This document shows, piece after piece, positions 42,921 through 57,900 of a stretch of DNA of 64,000 bases (its first letter is position 1; the number at the start of each line of letters is the position of its first letter). The position numbers were made by a program, and so were the translations under genes. The DNA is from Owenia fusiformis (taxonomy: Eukaryota > Annelida > Polychaeta > Sabellida > Oweniidae), in NCBI GenBank assembly GCA_903813345.2, contig CAIIXF020000011.1:21685754-21749753 (forward strand). The letters are read 5' to 3'. Under the pieces are notes generated by a model. That model saw only the letters and a list, made by a program, of their open reading frames with translations. It had not been told where the DNA came from and searched no databases.

Positions 42921-45900
42921 ATGGCAGCGGACACTGCCGGTGATTTCCCAGGTCGTATGCTACACCAGGCATGTATCTACGACAATAGGGACCTGTTATT
43001 ATGTCTTCTTGAGGGTGAAGAGAGGCAGTTTATTAACTGTACAGATCACGATGGACGAACACCACTTTATACAGCTGTTACTAATAATGCTGTAACTTGT
43101 GCCAAGCTACTACTGAACAATGGAGGTACTTATACACTTCAAATTATGTGTATTTTCTATTCATTTAAGATATTGGTGGGGTAATTTCTATCAGCTTTTG
43201 ATGTATTTTCTGTAGAGGATAGAAATACTTTCATTTTGTAATGTTCAATGAATTTTGATAACGTTAACTGAAATAATTTTTTGAGAAAGGAGGAAATTAT
43301 TGCATTATTATAAGCATAACAAACAATGAAATACAAATACACTGAATGATCAAATAAAAATATCAACTTCCTTAAGGGGCAACAAGGACTGTAGAGAGAA
43401 AATTTGAAATTTTTTATTTTGACACTGGTCGATGATCGTTGAATGGCCCCCTGCACTAATTGTTGCACCTTTAATATATTGAAGCTACATATGTATCAAT
43501 TTATAATTGAATATGATTTATGATCTTGTTTATTTCAGCAAAACCAGACATAGCCTGTAAACTTAGATTCGGAAGAATGGTAAGTGTGCAGTCATATATG
43601 AGAAATATAGACCAAAGGGCAGGGGTAATATTGTTGAATACACCCCGTAGGGCTAGGCACCAAAGCTTTCTGTACCCCGAAAGACTGAAGGGAGGGATGT
43701 ACTTCACTATATTACACCTGTTCTTAGGTCTATGTTACGATTCGAACGTGAAAAGCCACCAGAATGTTTAGAATATTCATTATCTAATAGTAGATACCAA
43801 AGTTTGTATTTTTGAAAATAAGCAATAAGTGAAATCTATTTTTGGTTGAACATGTTCTATTTACTGCCTATTTGATTTCATCATTATAGCCAATATATCG
43901 TCGATGTATGAAAAGATGTTAGGCTTTATTATCCCAACGAACGAGTTTCGTTAGGGATATAGTGAAGCCCTCCGTCCATCCGTCTGTCCGTCAGTCCGTC
44001 AGTCTGTCAGTCCGTCAGTCCGTCAGTCAGTCAGTCCGTCCGTCTGTCCGGAAGATAACTCAAATACTAGTTGACAGATTTTCTTCATATTTAGTGGAAA
44101 GATGTATATTGGTGAATAGTTTTACGCAAAAAAAAATTTTTTCAAGATGGCCGCCGCTTTAAAAATGACGGGACTTTTTCGCAAAATCATAAATTTTTCA
44201 TTCTAAACCAAAGTAATTAATATTATTGTTTGAAATTTTGGTAGTGTATTCACAACATTTATCTATTTCACATATATTCCGTGTTTTTCATCCTGACCCC
44301 CAGGGGCCATGTATGGGGGGACAGGAAAACAGAAATTTTCGCTAATTTTTAGATCTTTCTGAAGTATAGCTTTATTATACTCAAATTAAAGGCAATTAAG
44401 AGTAGATTGCAAATCTTGTATCTTTTTTCAGATTCGAGCCTCGTAAAATTCAAAATGGCCGTCTAATGTACGATTTCGCAATAATTTTTCGATCCCTTCA
44501 AAGTATGGCTATATTATACTCAAATTGAAGGAATTTTGGAGTAGATCACAATTATGGTATTATTTTTCAGATTTGTACCTCAGAAAATTCAAAATGGCTG
44601 CTTTGCAGGAATTCGCAATTCTAAAATCTAATTTTTTCATTTTCAACCAAAGTAATGAGTATAATTGATTGGAATTCGGTAATTGATATTTTGTTCGTTG
44701 GGATTTGCTACTCCGCGGAGTTGCCGTTATCTAGTTAGAATGGGCTTTGGCATCAGAGTTTTTCGGGGGGTAGACTAGTTTAGCAAAAGAAAATAACACT
44801 TTCCTTCAATACTACTTTAATTTATATTATATGGTGCGATAAAAGAAAAACTTAAATTTAATAATTTCCTGTAAGGAATTATATATGGCAAAATCTTATA
44901 AATCTGCAAAAATTAGATGCAAAAATGACAAAATTTCCTATCAAATAGTGAATAGTTCATCAAACTATTTTGGAAATATGTGACAAAATGGCTTAACCCT
45001 AATTTGATTCTTACAGACCCCTCTTCATGCAGCAGCTATTGATGGAAAGATCGAGTTCATAGAGATCCTTCTAGCAGAGGGGGCCAACTTGGATGTGAAG
45101 GATGCAATGGGAAAGTCACCCATGGATCTTGCAAATACATTTGGCCATGTTAGAGTGGTACAGTTCATGAAGGCAGAAGCATGTAAGTTTAATTATACAT
45201 GTAGTATGGCAGGGTGTCCGAAGGTTGACGGTTTCGGAAAAACATTAACATTATCAGTTTGTTTCTAATATTAAGCTAAATCAATTACAATTAGCCATTG
45301 TCAAGGTTTTAAAAGATTAGCGGCAACATTACATTACAACATTAGCAGCAGTTTAATTGTTTGTCCTCCTCCCCATGTAATAAAATCGAAAGATCCTGAT
45401 CTGCCTTTCAATTAAATTTTTCAAAAATTTTTGAATACATCATGAAAACCTGTATTTCCAAATATCTCTAAACTGAAAAACTGTTATTTTTGCCCCATAT
45501 ACACTGTATGTACATTCGCATTAAAAAATCTCAAATTGTGGACACATGCCAATCCAAACACTTTTAGCTGATCCCGGTAGTGTTTGGATAAGCCAGATAT
45601 TACTGTTAATTGAAACAGTCATTTATCCCCGCCCCCTAGCAAAATTAACTTTGTAAGTCTATAACTGTTGACATCTGCTTTCCTCAATATAAAAATTGAT
45701 AATATCTTTCATTTAGAAATATTTGTTGTAAGCTCTTATAATTTATCAGATCGCCATATTACCGTATTACTATTATTATTACTCTTCAATCATCTTCAGT
45801 TTTATATTGAATACAGTAATACAGTACAGTTGAAAGCACTTTCACATAAGGCCATGGCATTACCTTAAATGTAAAACATTTATGCATTATCTCATACTTT

Positions 45901-48900
45901 GCTGCTAGTTTAATTTAATAATGGGATATACAATGTATTTGCACATGTTTTTATACTCAAGAAACATAAATAAATTGAAACTGAAAAAAAACAAAACATT
46001 TGGTCTTACTTTTCATGGCCTTATTACAAGAGTATCTGGCATTGCATCTTGGGAACAGTTCTACTGTGTATAACTCAAACTTATTTGTAAAGTAAATGCA
46101 CTATATTGAATTATATTTCAATCATATTTCCAGTACATCGTGAAAAAGAACAGGAACGCTTATATGGTCTGTTGTACAATGCATGTACCAATGGAAAGCT
46201 TCAGGATGCTGGGAAGGTAGCAGACCAGTTAGGAGAGAATGTCAAATATGCTGTAAATAGAACAAAAGATGGCAGCACTGCTTTGGAAAGGTAACCAACA
46301 TTTATACATTATTATCCACTCTCTGAATGTATGTTGATCATTCAACGCGTGACATTTTCTTATCTCATTTCAATTTGGATGAACACATTTGAAGTTGTGA
46401 TATTTTCATGCAGTTTTTAGGAGAAAAACAAAAACATACACCTAAGTACACCTAAAACCTAAGTACATGTATGATACAAGATTAAAGAAAATCTGTATTC
46501 TTATTGATAAAATATGGAAATCTTCTAATTTATCAAAAACAGTGAAGCTTCAGTGAGATATTTGAGATATTTTCAAATGAGCAAAATATCTAAGTTTGTA
46601 AAAGAAACTGATTTGTATGTAAAAACATTAAAACCTAAGTATGATACGAGATTAAAGAAAATCTATATTCTTATTGATAAAATATGAAAATCTTCTAATT
46701 TATCAAAAACAGTGAAGCTTCAGTGATATATTTTCAAATTAGCAAAATATCTATTTACAAAAGATTAATTTTATTTCCTTCCTTCCCCAAAAAATCTTAA
46801 CATTTTTGATTTCTGACTGAGAGTCAACGACTTCGTGTATTTGATTTTTTACCCCCTCCCTGTAGCATAATTATTTTGTGGATGACATACAAGTATCAAC
46901 ATATTCACCATGTTCCTAACATTCCTTTGTATAGGTGTGTGGAAGTTGGAGACAAAGTCATGTTGATGTTCCTATTAGAGCATGGTTCAGAGGGTTATGC
47001 TCAGCCAGACAAGTGCATCACTGGATTCCACATAGCAGCAGAGAAAGGACACAAAGAGATTCTCTTGGTTCTCTTACGTGTAAATATCATCTTATTTCAA
47101 ACTTACTCTCATTCAAAATTATAATTGTCTTAATATTTTTGTGACTGGTAATGGGCTGTTAGTGTTCCATGGTTAGGTTTTGTTCTTTTACAATTGTAAG
47201 AGAAAGGAGAGAAATGGAGTGGCAAGGAATATTCCTTTAATACATTGTTCACACTCTTTTATTTGAATTTTTTACAATAAGTATTGAAAAAGATATTAAA
47301 CAGAGCGTTTCTGCTGATACCTGTTACATTGAATGTCACTCCTATTAAGACCACTATAGAACATTTATAATGTTGTGTTGAAGCTTGTATTTCAATTTGG
47401 ACTCTTTAACTCCAGGAAGTTCCAATGCTAGTCCATGTGGCCAACAACGAGGGTCTCCTCCCGCTACACATAGCCTGTCTCAAGGGATTTGCTGACATTG
47501 TGCAAGTTCTGTTAGGGTTCCCCTATCCTGACGATGCTAAAGAACGTCACACATGTGGTCCACCTGGTGGTGAACAAACATACTACAGTGCAATTGATGT
47601 AAATGGTATTGATCGCAATGGGGAGACACCTTTATATAAAGCATGTGCCAGTGGCAGTATAAAGATAGTTGGGCTCCTGCTGGGGCATACTGTTGTCTTG
47701 TTGCCTAGCAACCAGATGTCACCTGGCAACCATGATGTACCCCAGGAGTTCTGCCCAATTCAGGTGGATTACACCACCCAATTGGGGGAAACAGCCTTGT
47801 GTAAGGCAGTCAGTGGAAAACAGTACAAAATTGCAGAAATGTTGCTAAAGCGCGGTGCGGATCCAAATATTACCATAGACGATAAGTGTATCACACTTGA
47901 GAAGGCTTGTTTAAACAGTGACACATCCATGTTGAATTTGTTACTCAAATTTGACGCCCAAGATAAGGGTAACAATGTACTGAAGAGTGCCGTTTCTAGA
48001 GAGCAAAATCAGATAATAACAGTTCTATTACAGTATTACACGCACAGTTCAACAGAGTTTGAAATGACCCCCCAACAATCCCCACCCTCTGGCCCCCCTG
48101 CCTCCCCTAAACTACCTAACCCTGAGACAATCATCATGATAGACTGGTGCAATAAAGGTAAATTGCAGTATATCAGAAAAGACTGGATCCTCAATGCTGC
48201 CAATTTTCAAAACCCGAACATTCCCGCAAATTTCGCATCTGTAGCTCTCAGAGCTATCACAAGGATAGACATTTCCTGTAATTCCATTAAATTTCTACCA
48301 AGTTTCTTGTTTGAGCTACCATCGCTTCATGTTCTGAATGCCTCACATAATCAGATCACTGAGATTGAATTAAGCGTGAAAAATGAAGTACTGATCAACT
48401 CTGTACTGGAGACTTTATCACTGGAGCATAACAAGTTGAAAGTTTTACCGTATCAGATTTTCCAATTGGCTAAATTAGCCAGTCTGACAGTGTGCCATAA
48501 TCGTCTAGAGAGCCTGCCTTATATCTTATGGAGTTCTCCCAGCCTCGTAGACCTCAAAGCATCTCATAATAATATCCGAGTCATCCCTGCTACCCCATGT
48601 ACTGAAGGGCACTTGTTGAGGAACGCATCAACCGGGAGTGATCTGGAATCTAGTGGGACATATTCAGATGACTGTCATAGCCTATATGACAGTGATGCTC
48701 ATGAAACTAGTGTTGTAGCCTTTGAGGGAGTCAGTTCAATAGACTACAAAGTTGTCCAGCATCAAACTATGTGGAGAGGCAAGGTTGAGATAGTGAACAC
48801 TGATACACACCCATACAGGAGTAATTACTCTGAAAAACAACAGTGTGATCTGAAATACTTAGATCTATCCCATAATGCAATAGACAGTATGTCCCCCGGA

Positions 48901-51900
48901 TTAGCTTGCGTTGCCAAAGGACTTATGAAGCTAGATATCTCACATAATAAACTGACAGATATGGGAAATGTTTCATTTTACCCATCAAGTCTCACTACCC
49001 TGGATATATCCCATAATGATCTTGTTGGTGCTGCCACCTGGCAGAAGGTAGATAGTGTTCCAGATGGATTGCTAGGACTAGGGGTACATACCTCCTCCTC
49101 TCCAAACATGCTTCACAAATCAAGGTATGTGAATATATGTCACTGACTCTGTTTCCTGCAAATTGAAATGAGGAATTCTGCAAATCAAATTGATCAAAAC
49201 TTAGACTGCAATACCTTAAGGCCAATCCTGGGAACAGTGATAGGTGAAAATACATGAATATTTTGTGTACATGTAAATAGAGTAAGGTTGATCACATCTA
49301 TGGTCAATAAGTGATATCATACAGTACAGTTCAAGGACCCATGTTTGAGCAGATGTTTTAGACTGAATTGTACAGGTACCTTTTCTCGATACAGTATATT
49401 GTTTGCTAGGATCAGTTCTGTTTGTCACTCCTCCCATCGCAAAGAGAATTTGCATTGGTCCTTGAATTTGCAGCCTTGAAGTTCTGCAGAATCTTTTGTA
49501 GAATAAAAACATTAACAAAATAAAAGAATTCAGGCAGAATTTTGGTGTAACAGGAGGGTCACGTGCATTAATTGAAAGAGTGAAACTTGGTTCAATTGGT
49601 TTTAACCCTGGTTCATACATTCTTATTTAAAAGTCAACAGTCTATGGCACAGTATAACATACATGTACATATTTGCCAAATCTGTACTGTGACCAATGAC
49701 AGTGTAGCACTTTGATACCACATTATGTACATTTATTTGCAGGGCAAGGAATTCGTCATCCTCCTCGATGTATGCAGGGGCCTGCCTTCATACAAGCCAT
49801 CACAGTCTGGAGAGTCTAAAGGCTCTGAAGCTAGATCACAACCACCTTTTCAAAATGTTCCTTGCAATATCCAGGTAACCAATTACATAACACAGGCATA
49901 CAAGTGTTGACATATTGTTGTTGTCTCCAATTTTTTGTGCAGTTGGTGTTCAGTGTTCAGCAGTTGGCATTTGGCATCAGTAACAAATGGCAGGTGATGA
50001 CTGTGACATTTGGCATGTCAATTCCTTGTTTTAATACAGTATTGTCATTTACTCTGACTTATTTGCTTAGACAAAATCTGGGAGAAGACACTGTTTTAAA
50101 ACACTGATCATACTGATTATTTATTTTAAAGTACATGTATACTTATCTAAGGCTATACAAACATTTGTGAGTTTGAAGGTGTTACAAAATGGATATAGGT
50201 CAGCCTTAAAATGGCTTGTATACTCGTATTTTGTGCTGTTCTAGATCGGAAGGTCAACTCAATTATATTACTTGTATTTCAGCCACAGTATTGAGCGGGA
50301 AGATGTGAAAGATCTGTTGCTCTACCCAGGTCTGTCTGAGCTGACGCTTTCTAAGAATATGATGTCGAAACTTCCCCCTGAAGTGGGATGCATGGAGAAA
50401 CTAACAGTGCTTAATATTAGCAATAACAACTTCTCAGAGGTATAATATGTGTTTTTATAAACTGTTTAATCTCTGTGCTATAGACTACATGTAGTATAGT
50501 ATAAGATGTTTAATTCATAAAAAATGAAAATCCTTGGTAATCCCTTTATTTAATCCCTTTTTTCTTAATTGAGATAAAGCAACTTAAATGTATGTATAGA
50601 ATTAGCATTATGATTGACTATGAAAGAGGGGTATTGTTTTTGATTTATCAATCTGTACCATCTACATTAAAATTCATATTTGCAAAGAAATAAAACCTCA
50701 TTCTACATTACATCAGCCTCCAAATACAGGGATCTAAAAGGGAAAGAGAAAGCTGGATCATGGATACATACAATGTACTTGATACTTCAGTAAATTTACA
50801 CAAAGACCGTGGCATATTTGACAAGTTGTGCTAAACTACAATACAAATTTTCAAATAAAGTATATACATTTATAATTTGAGTATGTTCACTCCAGCTACC
50901 CCCTGAGCTAGGACTTCTCACCAAGCTGTGGAATCTTGATGTGACTGGTAACCCCATTGAGTCCTCTCTCACCTCCACTCTAGGGAACTATAAAACCAGG
51001 GACATACTTGGATACTACAGATCCATACTGGAGAAGTAAGTAATTGTAGAGATCCACACTGGGGAAATAAGTTAATATTCGTACAAGGGAGAAGTTAGAC
51101 CAGGTCCCTATAAGGTTCAGAATCATACTGGAGAAAATAGTATGTTTAGGCATTCTGATACTCTTATATCATCTTTCTGTTTCACAAGAAACATGCTCTG
51201 GTATTATAAGGCATATTTGTGATCTGAGCTCATTTTTATGGGAAGAGTTACTGTCAATAAGTGTGAGGGTTATCATGTAATTATTGCTTTAATATCAATT
51301 CATTGCATTATAGGCAGTTGTTTTCTATAATCATTGCTATTACAGGCACAGGTGATATTAATATCTACAAGTTTTATGATCCCAATTAGATGAAATATAA
51401 GCTGAGATGAAAGATCTCAAAAAGGTCTCTTGGATCACCAAATCCAACTCATTATATCTTGGCATCTCAGGGTTGAGAATAAATGAGATGTCATGGTTTA
51501 CATGTATCATAATGTTGTTTATAGATGTTATTAAATTAAATGTTATATATTCTTTGTTGCAGCTATAGTTTGTACAACCGTATGAAGCTAATGGTGGTAG
51601 GCATAGCCAAGATTGGGAAGACATCTCTACTCCAGCAACTTAGGAAGGAGGGCAGGTCTTTTCTACAGCAAGCAGTATGTTACTTTCTTTCTTCGGTTTT
51701 TGTATCTTTACTTTCATTCACAACCTATTTGTAATTTGTCATGTTAACCAAGTGACAAAGTGTGACCAAAAGTCTTGCTTCAAATCTCTGGACCCCCCAT
51801 CTACTTCACCAAGGGGATGTTTGTAATGTGGGTCACACAGGCTTTAAGCTAGACTGTGTAACCAAATGTTTACCTTCTTGCAGAATGAAAACAATATGAA

Positions 51901-54900
51901 TAATGAGAGTCTTATTTCCAAACTTATTTTTGGAAACAATGAAATCACTTCACTCAATAACTTCTCTGTAAGTGATGTTGACAGTTGTAGAAAAAATCAT
52001 ATTCGAACAAAACTCGGAAATTTTCATATGTTGTTCAATTGAATATACAATGTACTTGAAAATCAACATTTTTCATAAACAGAGTTTTCATTTTTTGTAG
52101 CATTGGACACAGCGAATGGGGCATTACACAGGAGCCATGACAGGAGGAGATAAAAGTGATATTCTCTCAACAGTAGGGGTGGATATAGGAGATCTAACAA
52201 TTGAAAGGAGAGACAAAAAAGTTGTGTTCAGAACATGGGACTTTGGAGGACAGGTACTGTACATGTACTGTACATTGACCACTTTTTAAAGTATATTTAG
52301 ATAGATTAGTAAGTTTTTAAAAAGGATTGGTCCCATTAAATTTCCACCATGTCATTACATCTATTTTCTTATTCTGATTGGAATTTGTTTTGTAAGTAAC
52401 TGGTTATTTTTACAGCGAGAATATTATGCAACACACCAGTACTTCCTGTCTAAACGCGCCCTCTATCTGGCAGTGTGGAAACTAAGCGATGGTGAAAAAG
52501 GGATTAATGAGCTTCACCAGTGGCTGGTAAACATACAGGTAAAGGGTCCTACATATTGGTTGGTAGCTACAAAAATTGGCTGATATTTGACTTGTACTGT
52601 ACATTGTAGTATGAATAGACAAAAACAAAATATTTTAAATATTCTCTTTTCCTCCAGGCCAGGGCCCCCAATGCCCCTGTTATCATTGTGGGTACACATC
52701 TTGACAGCATCAAGAAAGGCAAATTCCCAGATGACTTCGTACAAGACATGCAGGTCATACTAGAAGAGAGATTCATCAAGATTCCGGAACCTTCTAAATG
52801 TGGCCTTCCTCGAGTGATAGGCCATGTTGAGGTCAGCTGTAAGGCCAGATTTAACAGTAATATTGCAAAACTGTCGACTCTCATTTATGACACTGTCTAC
52901 AATCTCAAACAACCCGGTAAGAGGAAGTTTAGCTTGCCTTAATGTAAATAGTTCACCTTTTGAAAAGAAAGGCTTCTATTATCATAGAGCCACTGAATTG
53001 ATGATTTGCGATCACCGAATGGATTCTGTCTTTTAGTGACGTCACAATTAGGTCACCCAGCTTTAGATGCTTGATTTTGAGAGATTATCTTCTATATTTC
53101 GTGCTTTATTGATTTATTTTTCACGAAAGCGTTCTATTTGACTAGATCAACATTCATGCTAAGCACATACCAAGTCTAAGGTCTTACTGACATGATTTAG
53201 ATAGCAGTTAAGCGTCCCCCGATTTTGACAAAAACGGGGGGCGCTTAAAGGCATCGATGTTTAGTATGAATTTCACCCAAACTTCGCACATATATAGATA
53301 TACTTATGATCTAGTCAAATTGGCATACCTGTTAAATATCTGACCCATGGTTTTCATATAAGAAACGACAATATTTTTAGCTCAAAACTGCCACGTGTCC
53401 GTCATTTCGTGATTCCATCATGTCTAATATCATTTCTATATGACGTCATACCAATAAGACGAAATACGTGACAACAGTATCCATAAACAAAATTCCTGAA
53501 TTCTGATCGCAAAAGGTCAATTGAATAAAATTTATTTTACATCATAAAAAAATATTTGAATATTGGGTTGATGCTGAAAATGAATCAAATGGATTTTGAA
53601 GTAGAAATAAATGATTTTTGTAAAAATAGATATTAAAAAATAGGTAGAAAATATTTAAAAAGTTCACACTTCCTGTATGTAAAATTCTTTTATGTCCAAT
53701 AACAGTTTCTTAAGATATTTTGCAATTGTAGGAAGTAAAGATTCCTTGTTGCTGGAACAGAAGGTGCCTGTCACCTACATACAGTTGGAGGAGGTCATTG
53801 AATCTATAGCCAAGGAAAGGAGACGCCAAGGGGAAGATCCTGTACTCAATGCAGATCAATACAAGTAAATCACCTCCTACAATTAATTGATATAATAGTA
53901 TATGTATATCTTTCAAAATACATCTTAATTATAAATCATGGGAAATGGGTGTTCCACTTATGGCGGTGTCCAAGGCAGAGGTGTTTTACTGTGCATGATT
54001 TATTAAAATACATTGATTATAAACATCCCATGATGTACAACTTCCGTTTATAATATGGTAATAATGATACTGTTTACTCCAATGCATATTACAAAACAAG
54101 GCAAAATGTTGATGCAATGATTACATAAATAAACATCCCATGATATACAGTAAAACCTGTCTAAGTGGAACACATTTGGTACCTTTAAAGTGTTCCACTT
54201 AAGAGGTATTCCACTTATAGAGGTTCATATAACATTAAGTCAGTTGGTCTTAGGACTATGAAAACTATTCCACTAACAGAGGTGATCCACTTCTATAGGT
54301 GTTCCACTTTACAGGTTTCGCTTTACATGTATAACAGCTGGCTTGTTTGAATGTTTCCAGGGCACAAGTTCTTGATGCTATGATGGCAAGATACAACACT
54401 ACATTCAGAGATATTGCTGAATTAAACCTTGCAACAAAGTTTCTGCATGAAAATGGTATGTGAACACCTTAAGTAAAGCAGGTCTTATATGTTATTAGTG
54501 ATTCACACTTCTTCACATGGTTTAATGATTGTTTCAAGTAAACACACACTCAACATTACAACTGAGAAACTGAAAACTCATAGTCCTACCTATTTTGACT
54601 GAAGTGGAAAAAGTCTACTCCAGGGAATTAATTGTTATATACTTCAATTACTTTACAATGTATTTAGTTATGATTTCATCACTCCACTCTAGGATATTGA
54701 TACTCTGGGACAGCCAGCATCTTCTTATACCATCACTATTGCCAACAGAAAGGCAGTTGAAGTGTGGATATTGATATATATTTTAAGTTTAGAAAATACC
54801 CTATTGATTTGCAGGTGTTTTGTTACATTATGAGGATGTCTATCTCCAAGACATGTATTTCCTTGACCCCCAATGGTTGAGCGACATGCTGGCTCATGTA

Positions 54901-57900
54901 GTCACCATACGTGAGATCAATCCACTGGCTAGGAAAGGTGAGAGATATACATTACTGGTTTCCCAATTTAAACAGTATAAAATAGGGTGAATTTACAATA
55001 GTTAGAAATATGTTTGTATTTATTTTGAAGGAAAACAGAAGAAAATATATACAGTTCATAAGATAATCTGTTGAATAACATAGTGGAATCTTCTTGGAAG
55101 TTTCACTTGGAGGTGTAACCTTCATGGGTTCCTCTTACAGTCATTCATTAACACAAAGTTTATGGATCACTGGTTTAACAGCATGTATTCATGCTCTCTC
55201 CTAAAATAGGTGTAATGCGGACAGCTGATCTGAAAATGCTGTTCAAGAACAGTTCCTTCCGCCCTGATGACATCAACCAGTATATAATTAATCTCTTGAA
55301 CAAGTTTGAGATTGCCCTCCTCTGGGACAGCCAGCATCTCCTTATACCATCACTATTGCCAACAGAAAGGCAGTTGAAGTGTGAATACCAGGAGTATTCA
55401 GTTAGGGTGAGTCTTTATATTGTATACAGCCAAACTCAGTCTGCGCTTTACAGTACCTCACCTGTCGAATCCCGATTTAATTTGGAAGAAATCCTGATTT
55501 TTTATTGTTTATCCTGATTTATTTGTAGTTATTCCGACTTTCTCCCAACGTTTTAGAATTATTGATTTAGTATTTGTAACCCTGATTGTCCTCCCAATTT
55601 TCTTTATGATAATATCCCAATTTTCTCCCAATTTTTTAAAAAAAATCCTGATTTTCCAAAATGAATCATGATTTTCACCCGATTGTCTTTCAAAATATCC
55701 CGATTTCTCCAGATTTTGAAATAAGAATATCCCGATTTTAATAATTTTTAGTTGACAGGAATGCAGTACTGAAGCAACAATAGTTGTTGATTCTTATGCA
55801 ACACTCTTACAAAAATAATAACTTAATATTCAATCATAAATAATTATTAATTAACTATACATACATCTGTATGTACAGTACATTAGTTCCTTTATCTCTC
55901 TTATATATATATATCTTTTAATGACCCAATAACCATGTCATATAAATGACATATCAGTCACTACAGTGTACAACAAACTACAAACTACAACTGAATATTA
56001 TAAAAAGCTGTATTTCATGTAAGGTGTTTTCTATTTGCACAGCCAGACATTGAGCTTCCACATGTGGCAGTGGAATGTGTTAAGGTATTGGAGTATGCTG
56101 TTTAAGGGTGTTGTTATGTTGTTGTTGTAGTTGTTGTTTTGTTGTTGTAATAACAAACCCCCGGAATTTGATACAATTGCATAAAATAACATTGATATTT
56201 GACACAACCCTGTATGGAAGTACATGTTCATTTATAAAGAACAGGGGAAAATCATCAAAACCTCCAGAAATTAAAATTTCAAATTTTTGGTCAATGGAAG
56301 TGACAAAAAAGTTGTCAATTTTGAAACAATAAATGGCATATCGCTTTAGTATTCCATGTTGTGCTGCATGTTCATTCAAGGATAGTTTCATAGCATATAG
56401 GAGCCTGAATCGGTGCATTCAAACGATAACATAAGCTATTGGCCTGTTAATCAAATTATGGGCTTCTAGGTGACCTGTGATCTAATAATGGGTTTTCTTT
56501 TTAATTCAAAATATACATTTCTCTCATTGCTTATGGGTTTTAATAGCTTTTGTTACCTGTTCTATTCACATCACAGTGTGAATGACTTATACAGTACTTT
56601 AATTATGATATACCAGTACAAGATAAAACTCCTATTATTACTGATAAGCATGAATTTAAAAATAATTTGTGACAATAGACACTGAAGTAAAGTCTATTTT
56701 GCACATTATGACTTGTAACATTACTTGGAAACGGACCTTGTCGTTGTTTCACTTGAACTCTTTTGGCTTGCTCTTTTGAATAACATAACAACAGAATGGA
56801 CTGTTGGAATTTTTCATATTTCATTTTTATGTCACCTCACCATTAGTGGTGCCATATTGTTATTGTCTCCAACTTTTTTGTGGCGGCAGTTGATGTTCGG
56901 TGATTGGTGTTTGGCATCTGTAACAAATGGCATGTGGTGACAATTTGCTTGTTAATGCCTTGTTATGTTTAATTAGTTTAGCCATATTTTGAATATGAAT
57001 AGGTAATGCATATTGGTTCTACACACAATCAGTCTTCATTTCTTTATTTTAATGTGAGTATTAATTAATTCATAGGTGAGTAGTGTATAGTCTGGTTATT
57101 ATTAAGCCGAAAGGATTCCATGTGTGCTCTTTTTATTCAAACAAAAGTTTGCTGTTCTAATAAATCCATTGGATGTAATGTACAAGCAGTTAATGAAATA
57201 AATGTTTAGAACTAAATGCGAAATTTTTGAGACAAACTCTTAAGTTTCAAGATCTAATGAAATGGACACCTAGATAATCATAGAGACGTTTTAGGCTCTT
57301 GTCAAACATGCAGATATATTGAGATTGATGTTGTACTATATATATTATAATGATATTGTAAATATGCCATGAACAAAAAATGAAATAATTACTTCTTTTT
57401 AATACAGAAATTCTGGAAAGATAAATTTTGAGTGAATTTCAGAGGTCCATCTCCTCCATGATGACTTCTATAGGGAATGATTGAGTACAGTCTAATCATT
57501 TAACTTCAGATTCCTGTGAAGGGCACAAGAGGAAAGAGAGGAACATCTATCACAGTATACAAGAATCAGATAGAACCTGAAGAAGACCCAACAAAAATGC
57601 CTCTTCCCCCAGAAACACCTTGCGGTAAATCTTGCTTCTATGTGGAAAATATCCTTGAGTCAACTGAAGATGAAACTCATGTTGAAGCAAGCCCCGTTAA
57701 GAATGCACTTCATATGAACTCCAATAGACCTAAACTTAGCCCAGTTGTAGATACAACTGATAATGTGAAGAAGGATTACATTATAGAAACAGAGACAGGA
57801 TTAATGATTGAAAATATCAATTATAAAGGCGTACTGAAGACCATCCAAGATTCTAATCTTCCAATCATAAGTAAAATGGTCGCAAGTCGTAGCCTTTCTA

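Noticed and set aside
51764-51872. A second copy of the small AGTCTTGCTT inverted element with GTGTRACCAA flanks
   Set aside because: Ends and flanks match only loosely (one mismatch in the 10-bp flank, degraded right terminus), so I did not list it as a separate mobile element.
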